Program-made: the position numbers and the translations under genes | The notes under the pieces: model-generated | The model's database searches: none | Seen by the model: the letters and a program-made list of their open reading frames with translations, nothing else | Told to the model about the DNA's origin: nothing | Source of the DNA: Chrysochromulina tobinii | Taxonomy: Eukaryota > Haptophyta > Prymnesiales > Chrysochromulinaceae | Length of the DNA: 12,218 nt | Assembly (NCBI GenBank): GCA_001275005.1 | Contig: JWZX01001035.1 | Coordinates: 1-12,218 of the forward strand | Direction: 5' to 3' | Shown here: positions 5,747 through 12,218 of the stretch, piece after piece | Position numbering within the stretch: position 1 is the stretch's first letter | Layout of the letters: the number at the start of each line of letters is the position of its first letter

Positions 5747-8700
5747 CTATAAGCCGGCCTTCGCGTTCAGGACGCCAAACTGTGGCGCCGTCGCCGGGGC
5801 GGCATCAAAGGTCTCCTCATCCAGCCCAAGGGCGTCGCGCAGCCGGTGCTCGCACTCGTTGAGCCAGGAGTACAGGCGCACCGGCCGGCTCACGGCCCCG
5901 TGTGGCCCCATGATGGGCACCATCACGTGACGCGTGAGCAGATCGTCGACCAAGCACGCGTTGGCGACCTGCTCGCCAACAGATGCCTGCGCAGCCGAGT
6001 GCAGCTGTACTTGCCAGCCCCACTGCTGCGGCCGTAGCAACCAGGGAGGCTCGAGGTATCGGTGCTGCGTGATCACGCGCAGCTGCACGCACGGCGTCGT
6101 CGGCTCGTCCGAAGTGACCGCGCCCGCAAGGCACTGGCTCACCTGCCTGCCGTTGGCGAGGCACAGGTCCTTGTGGAAGGTGAGCCACAGGGCATCGTCC
6201 TCTGCCTCGCTCGGCCACTTCGAGGCCGACTGAAGTGGCCCACGCCCTGCCGTGGCCACTGTCTCTTCCGACACGCCCGTGAGCGGGGCGTAGTAGGCGC
6301 TCTCGCGTCTCACCAGAGGCATGAGCGGCCACTGATGCAAGAAGCTCACTATCTCGCGGTTGGTGTTGACCAGCTGCCAGCCCACGCCGAAGCAGCCGCG
6401 CGACGGGGAGAGCTGCTCGGTCCCAAACCACTCGAGGCGATCGCACGACCACTGCCAGCAGCCGCCCACGCGCAGCTCGTGTGGGTGGTAATCGAGGAGG
6501 GGCTCCTCTAAGGCCCTCACTTGGCCGCTGTCGAGGTCTCGGATATGGGATGCTCGCGTTTCAGCGAGGGCGCGATGCCGGTAATGCACGGGAGTGGCAG
6601 CTTCCTCATGGTATGTGAAGATGCCATCGTGCGTGGGGAAGAAGCCCCCCTGCCCGATGCCGAGCAAGAAGCGCCGCGCCGCACCCGTTAGAATAGCGAG
6701 CGCCCGCACACATGCCTCCGATTCCGCTCTCGGCGAAGGGAAGCGCGGTTGGCGACGTTGATTGAGCGTCGTCACTGCGCGAGGGTTTCTGAGCTCTGCT
6801 TGGGCATCCACAAGCGTGCAGGTCTTCCCCGTGTCGAGGTTGCGGACTGTGAGCACGATGTCCGCATCAGTGTCAACGCCGGGGTCGGCCACAACCCTCG
6901 GGTCATACACGTCGCACAGCCGCGGGGACGCTTTGTGCGAGCCTTGGTAGAACCATCGATCAAGCAGCTCGTTGGCGAGCAGCGGCTGCAGCGTACGGAC
7001 GACGTGGAAGAGCTGGCGCCAGCCTCCCGGGAAACGCGCGCCAAAGTCCTCAAGGGACGTCCAGCCCCAGCGGCGGTGCAGCACAGCTGCCCAGACAGCT
7101 TGGGCGCGGGTGGCACGTGCCCATTCACGGCTGAGCCGGCTGGCCACCCGCGCAATAGCACGAATCGGCAGATGACTGACGATGACAACGAGCAGCTCCT
7201 CCGCAAGGCTGGGGATGCCTTGGTGAGCGAGGGCGGCGTCGGAGTCGTCATCCATGCACTCCTTGCAGCTGTCCGTGGCAGCGGCAGCAGAGGTGCTGGG
7301 CGCCGTGCTGGGCGCCGCAGTGGCCGAGGCGGCGGCTGCAGCGACGGCGGCACGGCTAGTCCCAGCTTCGGCCTCTGCTCGTTCGACAGCCGATGGCATC
7401 ACGTGCACCGGTGTCGGGTCGATGGCAATGAGCGCAGCGACGTCGACTTGACGAAGCACTTTGTCATACGCCGTGTGCACGTTCAAAGGCTCGAGAGGCT
7501 CCGGCTCGGCACGCTCTGAGGCGCCGCAGTGCTGTGCACCTTGCTCTTGCGCGCGCGACGCAGTGCTGTACACCACGCGCTCGAATGCTGCTGAGAAGGG
7601 GTCGCCGAGGCACGCTCCAGCGGCGGCAGCAGCCCGTACCGGTACGATCCGCCGCCACGCGACCATGGGCAGCAGCGTTGGGTGGTGGCGATTAGCCAGC
7701 CGAAATCCAAGTCCAGCGTTGGGCATGAGAGCGAGCGCGGAGAGGGCGAGGGCGTCCCCAAATCCGATCTCGTCGCTGTCAATTTGCACGAAGAGGTGAG
7801 CCAAAGGCGTGCCGCCCTGCAGCCGCGCCATCGCATACGCTGCCGCCGAGGTGAAGGCCGCGGTGCGCCCCTCCAGAAACTCATCGACCTCTGCGAGAGC
7901 ACCGTCGCAGTTGTCACGGTAGTCGGTGTCGATAAAGGTGGCGCTGAGCACACTAAAGCCCGCCCGCTGAAGCCCACAGATCACGTCGAGATCGCCCAGC
8001 AGCAATCCCGAGCCGAGGCTCACATACACGAGGCGCCCGTCCGCTGGCAAATGGCCCTCCGCCTGCGCCGCCACCGCACGCTGCACCACCTCCTCGCGAA
8101 AGCGCCGGCGAACGTGAGGATGCAGCGAGCGCGTGCAAGCGCAGTTGCTCCGGCCGCACTCAGCCAAAGAGGCCAGGGGCAGCAGCGTCGGGAAGCGTTG
8201 AGCATCGAGCCAGACGAGCTCGTCTTCACATACGAAGGGCTGCTCGTCGCTCAGTATGCACTCGCGTACGGATGCGCGCCAATCTACATCGCCTTTGATG
8301 GCCAGCCCCGCCGAGGGCGCAGCGGCAGCGCCTTCTGCGGCAGAGGCCTCTACCGCCTCTACCGCCTCTACCGCCTCTACCGCCTCTACCGCCTCTACCA
8401 CCTCTACCGCCTCTACCGCCTCTATCGCCTCTACCGATGGCGCAACAGCTGATGCCGGCGCAGCGGCCGCTGCGGTCGCCTCTGCCGAGGCTCTGGAGGC
8501 TCTCGCCGCGGCGGCGGCTGCCGCCATTGCCGCCGCGTCGAGAGTGGGCTGGAGCAGCATCTGCGCCTCGCTCGAGTCGTCGGCAGCGCGGAGCACCCAC
8601 GCCGTGATCTCACCATGCTGCTCCGTGTGCTCGACCACGAGCGACGCACATCGAAAGAGCCAGCGGTGGTGCGTATCCGGCCGGCAGACGTCATAACGCG

Positions 8701-8905
8701 CATTGGGGCCGTTCGGCTTGTCGACTTGGAAGCCCTCCTCGGTGCCCACGGTGTGCATGCATGGCCTGTTCTCCTTGAGGACCAGCCGTCCGTTGGAGGA
8801 GATAGCAGAGCGCAGCCGCCGCAGCGTACTCACCACATCCGCGTCAACTAGGTATTGCAAAGTCCACTGGATCCAGATCAAATCGTACTGAGCCCCGCGC
8901 GAGGA

Positions 8906-8961
<56 letters not shown>

Positions 8962-9781
8962 TGCCACCGCGCCCACCGCCCACGCCGCACGCCTCTAGAG
9001 CGGAGCTCTCCTCGAGCCGCCCGAGCACGAACTTGCAACTCTGCGCGCGCTTGTTGCCCAGATACCGTCGAGCCTGCTTGAGCCATCTCTCACATCCCTC
9101 GAGCAGACACACGTGCTCGCACCGCTTGAGCAGCACGTGCTTCGTGACGCGCCCTACCCCCGCGCCACAATCGAGCGCAGAGCGCAGCAACAGCGACGGG
9201 TGCTTCGCGCGTAGCTCGTCGATCAGCTTCAACGAGTGCTCCACGTCTGTCGCCGAGGTCGTGGCATCGCCAATCATGGCCTCCTCATCCGTGCTGCCCG
9301 CGTACCCGTCCTCGTCCCAAAAGGTCTGATTGGCAGCGTAGTAGGCTGTGCGCTCCGCAGCCTGCTCCGCCCAAAGCTCGACGAGGCTGGGGAATCGGTT
9401 GCCACAGTCATCACTGCCACTGACGCCGGGCGGTGCAATGGGCTCCAGTTTGGCCGGGGAATCGGGAAGCAGTGAGGCAGCCGCTCCTGACAGCGGCAAT
9501 GGCGGAGGTGGAGTCGGCCCGGCATATGGCTCGCCGAGGCTAATGGCGATCAACGAGTCGTCGCGGACGGCACCACTTGGCCAATCATGATGCCGCGGAA
9601 GCTCGGCACCAGTTCGCCACACAAACAGTTTCGCCCGCTCAACATCCTTCTTCTTGAGCCGCAGTTTATTCGCCGCGGCAGCAAGCAAGCTCTCGGTGCT
9701 ATCGGAGCTGAGCACAAGAGCCGCCTGAGGCTTCCCTTTGGCCGAGCCGGAGTTGAGGCAGACCGAGACGCGAATGGGCAT
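5747..9781 (-). CDS. Ubl-NTMT methyltransferase-Rossmann-F-box fusion protein
   Basis: One uninterrupted 1344-residue frame; the ATG has A at -3 and the stop is TAG. Residues 3-85 look like a ubiquitin-type beta-grasp fold (inferred from strand/helix pattern). Residues 134-400 are an alpha-N-terminal protein methyltransferase of the NTMT1/METTL11 family: FWDEDGY, AdoMet motif ALDCGAGVGRVTKHVLL (202-218), family mark YDLIWIQW (299-306), LKENRP, DVCRP. These enzymes methylate the exposed alpha-amine of X-Pro-Lys-type proteins. An 18-Gly run (275-292) splits the fold before strand 4. A Glu-Ala-Val repeat (450-479) leads to a second Rossmann-like domain (about 505-715; YVSLGSGLLLGDLDVI, ATFIDTDY, FVQIDSDEI) of no family I can name. 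Residues 855-928 are an F-box (PSLAEELLVVIVSHLPIRAI), predicted to bind Skp1. Residues 931-1344 are unrecognised, rich in Trp/Leu/Arg, possibly substrate-binding. Two merged genes are possible, but no stop or gap supports that. Confidence 0.85.
8346..8436. repeat. 9-bp minisatellite coding for (Glu-Ala-Val)n
   Basis: Nine tandem copies of TACCGCCTC start at 8351 (two carry one substitution: TACCACCTC and TATCGCCTC), with partial copies at both ends. On the minus strand it adds exact Glu-Ala-Val triplets to residues about 450-479 of the fusion protein, between the methyltransferase and the second Rossmann-like domain. The unit is a multiple of three, so copy-number change keeps the frame. A helical, acidic spacer is the likely product. 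Confidence 0.92.
8906..8959. repeat. CCG/CGG trinucleotide tract coding for polyglycine
   Basis: Eighteen GCC-phase triplets (one ACC) read as 18 glycines on the minus strand (residues 275-292), flanked by further Gly/Ser/Arg codons. It lies inside the methyltransferase domain, in the loop between the strand-3 region and the YDLIWIQW strand, where human NTMT1 has only a short turn. CGG tracts of this kind are prone to length change and to hairpin or quadruplex formation. Confidence 0.92.
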
Positions 9782-10108
9782 TTTGCACGGTGAACGCGGT
9801 GTTCACATGAACATCTAACGAAAAATCATGCGGGGCTTCCCGAGGTATCGAGACAGGCACGAATTCCCCACTGCCTGCGCGCCTGATATGGGGCCCTACC
9901 GGGTCCGGGACCGGTACACGTTGTCTTTTTACCGTTACACTCGAAAGGCTGGCGGGAATTTGGGGAAGGGACACCTATGTCTGAACGTCTTCCCCCTTAG
10001 CCCACAGGAAGGTTCGGTGTTCCTTCGTGGGATAAGCGCCCGACACGGCGCAACCGCGCATCTCTTCCTGTCAAGTCTCTGAGAAGGCCCGCCGGTGTGC
10101 AGCTGGGC
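9782..10108. promoter_or_regulatory. Divergent promoter region, fusion gene and kinesin
   Basis: These 327 bases separate the ATGs of two divergent genes and must hold both promoters and leaders. A perfect inverted repeat GTGAAC-GCGGT-GTTCAC spans 9790-9806, 8 bases upstream of the minus-strand ATG, so it may lie in that leader. A second, imperfect palindrome, centred on TCCGGGA, spans 9898-9916 (TACCGGGTC... with ...GACCGGTA). A pyrimidine run (TTGTCTTTTTACC) is at 9921-9933. I see no clear TATA box and no gene. Confidence 0.45.
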
Positions 10109-12218
10109 ATGTCGCGTCCTTCGTCGCGCGCGTCGTTCGTCTCCGAGGCGACGTCCTCAATCACCGGTTCACGCGTGCGCGTGGCTGTGCGCGTGCGCCC
10201 GCCGCTCGACCGCGCGGGAGCGCCCGAGGGCATCATTTGTGGCGACGACGGCCACACGCTCATGCTGGATCTCGACGGCAGCGCCGGCGCCGATGCCGGC
10301 AACGCAGCCGCCTCCTGGGCCGTGCGTGGTCCGCGCGTGCGCTCCTTCAACTTCGATTCCGTGCACGACCGGCCGACGACGCAGGCAGAGCTCTTCGACG
10401 GCTGCGGGATGTGCGAGATGCTCGACGCAGCGCTCGACGGCTACACGTCAACTGTCTTCGCCTACGGCCAGACGGGCAGCGGCAAGACGTACACCGTCTC
10501 CGGCCCGACGGCCACCCGCGCCACCTCGTCGGTCTCCGCGATGCCCGGCAACGCCGACCCGCTGCCCGCGTCCGCCGGCCTTATGCAGCGCGCGGCTCAC
10601 TATTTGTACGAGGCCATCGGGCGGCGCTCGGGCGTGCAGCACACGGTGCGCGCGACGTACCTCGAGATTTACAACGAGCAGGTGGTGGACCTCATCGAAC
10701 CGGGCGCACCGCTGTCCGTACGCGGCTCGGTCAACGGCGGCTTCTACGTCGAGGACCTGTCGGTTGTCCAGTGCCGCGGGCTGCGCGATCTACAGTACGT
10801 GATCGCCAAGGGGCTCGAGCACCGGTCGCGCGGCGTTCACCAGATGAACTTGGACTCGTCGCGCTCGCACGCCATCTTCTCCGTGTACATCGACGCGCTC
10901 GACGACGACGACGGCACGGGCCGGCCGGCGGCGGCGCGCTACGGCAAGATCTCGCTCCTCGACCTTGCCGGCTCCGAGAATGTGCGCTCGACCCAGTCGC
11001 ATGGCACAGGGCTCAAGGAGGCGGGCTCGATCAACAAATCGCTCTTTGCGCTCGGCCAGGTGATCAAGGCCCTTGCCCTCGAAGCGCGCAACGGCCCCGA
11101 GTCCCGCCAGCCCTCTGGTCTCGCCCGCGTGCCCGCGCACGTGCCATACCGTGACTCGACCCTCACCAAATTGCTCGCCGATTCCCTGGGTGGCTCGGCG
11201 CACACACTCATGATCGCGTGCTGCTCGCCCTTCCTCGCGTACGCGGACGAGTCGATCCGCACGCTGCACTACGCGTGCTCGGCGGGCGCCATCCGGAACA
11301 AGCCGGTGGTCAAGCTCGATCCCCAGGATCAGCTGATCCTGCGCCTACGGGACGAGGTGGCGACGTTCAAGGCCAAGGTTGCGCAGCTCCAAGGCGAGCT
11401 CGAGCGCTCAAACACGCGCCTCATCGCGCACGGGCTGCCCACCGTCGCCGCCACCCCCGCCACCGCGGGCGGCGCCGGCGGCGAGCGGCCTCACTCCATT
11501 CACAGCTCCGGCGGTGAGCGGCCACGTCCGCCGAGCGCGCCGCCGAGCGCGTGCTACTCGCCCGACTCGGCGCGTCGCGGCCACGGCAACGGATCCGTCT
11601 CCATAGCGAGTTTCGGCAACGGTTATGAGGACGGGCACGAGGGCGGGCGCGAGTGGGCGCAGTGGGCGCCCGTGCCGGCGCCCGCCACGGCGCAGTGGGT
11701 GCCCCGCGCTCACGACGGCGTCGCTTTGGGAGCGACGGGGCGCGGCCGTTGGGAGGCAATCAGCAGGCAATCAGAGGCAATTGACGAAACCCACCTGCCC
11801 ATCGCTTTGGGAGCGACGGGGCGCGTTGGCGGCAGCGGCGTCGGCGCTCACGACGGCGTCGCATTGGGAGCGACGGGGCGCGTTGGCGGCGGCGGCGTCG
11901 GCGGGAGTGACGGCTGCGAGGCGGGCGGCGATTGGAGCGGCGTCATCGGCGTCGGCGGTAGAAGCAGCGACGATGGCGGCGGCGGCGGCGGGAGCATGAG
12001 CGGCGGCGGCGACGGTGCTCCCTGCTCGGCGTGTGCGGCGCTGTTCGCGGACACGGACACCATTGAGCGCGCGCGCCGTTCGGAGGCACTGCTGCAGAAG
12101 CAGCGCCGCATCATGCTCGAACTCACCTCAAGGTGCTGCGACGCGACGATCCTCTTGATTGCCTGTGATGACCTCATGATTGCCTCCCTCATCAGGTGCT
12201 GCGACGCGACGATCCTCT
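10109..12218 (+). CDS. Kinesin with N-terminal motor, 3'-truncated
   Basis: From ATG 10109 (G at -3) the frame stays open to the window edge: 703 residues, no stop, C-terminus missing. The motor occupies about 20-400: entry strand RVRVAVRVRPP, P-loop GQTGSGKT (120-127), switch I NLDSSRSH (247-254), switch II DLAGSE (285-290), helix-4 EAGSINKSLFALGQVIKAL, and HVPYRDSTLTKLLADSLGG from 344. All ATP- and microtubule-binding signatures are intact, so an active motor is expected, probably plus-end directed because the motor is N-terminal. The neck follows (IRNKPVVKLDP) with a short coiled coil (about 404-440) resembling KIF12-like kinesins; that subfamily call is tentative. Residues 441-635 are low-complexity Gly/Ser/Pro/Arg with repeats. 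Residues 639-642 are CSAC, followed by a charged helix to 675, then repetitive sequence. Cargo is unknown. The frame is divergent from the fusion gene. Confidence 0.92.
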   Translation, partial: MSRPSSRASFVSEATSSITGSRVRVAVRVRPPLDRAGAPEGIICGDDGHTLMLDLDGSAGADAGNAAASWAVRGPRVRSFNFDSVHDRPTTQAELFDGCGMCEMLDAALDGYTSTVFAYGQTGSGKTYTVSGPTATRATSSVSAMPGNADPLPASAGLMQRAAHYLYEAIGRRSGVQHTVRATYLEIYNEQVVDLIEPGAPLSVRGSVNGGFYVEDLSVVQCRGLRDLQYVIAKGLEHRSRGVHQMNLDSSRSHAIFSVYIDALDDDDGTGRPAAARYGKISLLDLAGSENVRSTQSHGTGLKEAGSINKSLFALGQVIKALALEARNGPESRQPSGLARVPAHVPYRDSTLTKLLADSLGGSAHTLMIACCSPFLAYADESIRTLHYACSAGAIRNKPVVKLDPQDQLILRLRDEVATFKAKVAQLQGELERSNTRLIAHGLPTVAATPATAGGAGGERPHSIHSSGGERPRPPSAPPSACYSPDSARRGHGNGSVSIASFGNGYEDGHEGGREWAQWAPVPAPATAQWVPRAHDGVALGATGRGRWEAISRQSEAIDETHLPIALGATGRVGGSGVGAHDGVALGATGRVGGGGVGGSDGCEAGGDWSGVIGVGGRSSDDGGGGGGSMSGGGDGAPCSACAALFADTDTIERARRSEALLQKQRRIMLELTSRCCDATILLIACDDLMIASLIRCCDATIL
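11708..11902 (+). repeat. Hairpin-bearing repeats in the kinesin tail
   Basis: A 37-bp segment at 11708-11744 recurs at 11846-11882 with one change (T to A); a shorter 24-bp copy is at 11802-11825. Copies two and three begin a 57-bp tandem unit (11802-11858, then 11859-11902 partial). All offsets (138, 57) are multiples of three, so each copy is read in the same frame, giving ALGATGR three times. The core forms a hairpin: CGTCGCT-TTGGG-AGCGACG at 11719-11737. Between copies one and two, GGCAATCAG-type motifs repeat three times (11754-11781). Confidence 0.85.
12131..12218 (+). repeat. 63-bp tandem repeat at the window's right edge
   Basis: The 25 bases from 12131 recur exactly at 12194-12218, 63 bases on, and the match runs off the window. 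Inside the unit CCTCTTGATTGCCT (12151) recurs as CCTCATGATTGCCT (12172), 21 bases apart, so the unit has a partial 21-bp sub-period. In the kinesin frame this reads as hydrophobic seven-residue blocks (RCCDATI, LLIACDD, LMIASLI). Alternatively it is an intron: AAG|GTGCTG at 12130-12138 could be a splice donor. Confidence 0.75.

Noticed and set aside
8346-8436. CRISPR-like array
   Set aside because: Units are 9 bp with no spacers; it is a coding minisatellite in a eukaryotic gene.
7682-8452. Plus-strand 256-codon frame ending in Tyr-Arg-Leu repeats, and neighbouring Thr-Ala-Ser repeat frame
   Set aside because: Both are readings of the 9-bp minisatellite in other frames, opposite the well-supported fusion gene.
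10237-11154. Arg-rich plus-strand frames at 10095-10802 and 10237-11154
   Set aside because: Out-of-frame shadows of the kinesin motor; the third frame carries every kinesin motif.

Overview
The window looks like nuclear DNA of a GC-rich, intron-poor unicellular eukaryote. The genes are eukaryotic in type: an N-terminal-motor kinesin, a UBA-PUB protein, an alpha-N-methyltransferase fused to an F-box, and a PAP2-type membrane enzyme. Reading frames run for up to 4 kb without a visible intron, third codon positions are strongly GC, and Ala/Gly/Pro homopolymers and triplet repeats are common. A haptophyte alga fits best (inference from style only); another GC-rich protist alga cannot be excluded.

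Layout. 1-933 (+) is the 3' end of a single-pass membrane protein gene with a Pro-rich stalk. 934-1760 holds no convincing gene; it is rich in C/G runs and has a cluster of hairpins at 1558-1717. About 1767-2529 (-) carries coding-like, partly membrane-spanning sequence scattered over three reading frames. I read it as a decayed membrane-protein gene, with a weak resemblance to the CaCA cation/Ca2+ exchanger repeat. 2709-3662 (+) encodes a PAP2/lipid-phosphatase-like enzyme with an unusual PSGD motif. 3813-5486 (+) encodes a UBA + PUB protein expected to link ubiquitin and Cdc48/p97. 5747-9781 (-) is one 1344-residue frame joining a ubiquitin-like N-terminus, an NTMT1-type protein N-terminal methyltransferase, a second Rossmann-like domain, an F-box and a large unrecognised C-terminal region. 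9782-10108 is a short divergent promoter region. 10109 to the end (+) is a kinesin whose frame is still open at the window edge, with hairpin-bearing repeats and a 63-bp repeat in its tail.

The genes are single eukaryotic units, not an operon. The one functional link I can argue is that the convergent UBA-PUB and methyltransferase-F-box genes both have ubiquitin-pathway domains. The methyltransferase-F-box fusion is the best candidate for something undescribed: it would couple protein N-terminal methylation to SCF-type ubiquitination on one chain. That is inference from domain content.
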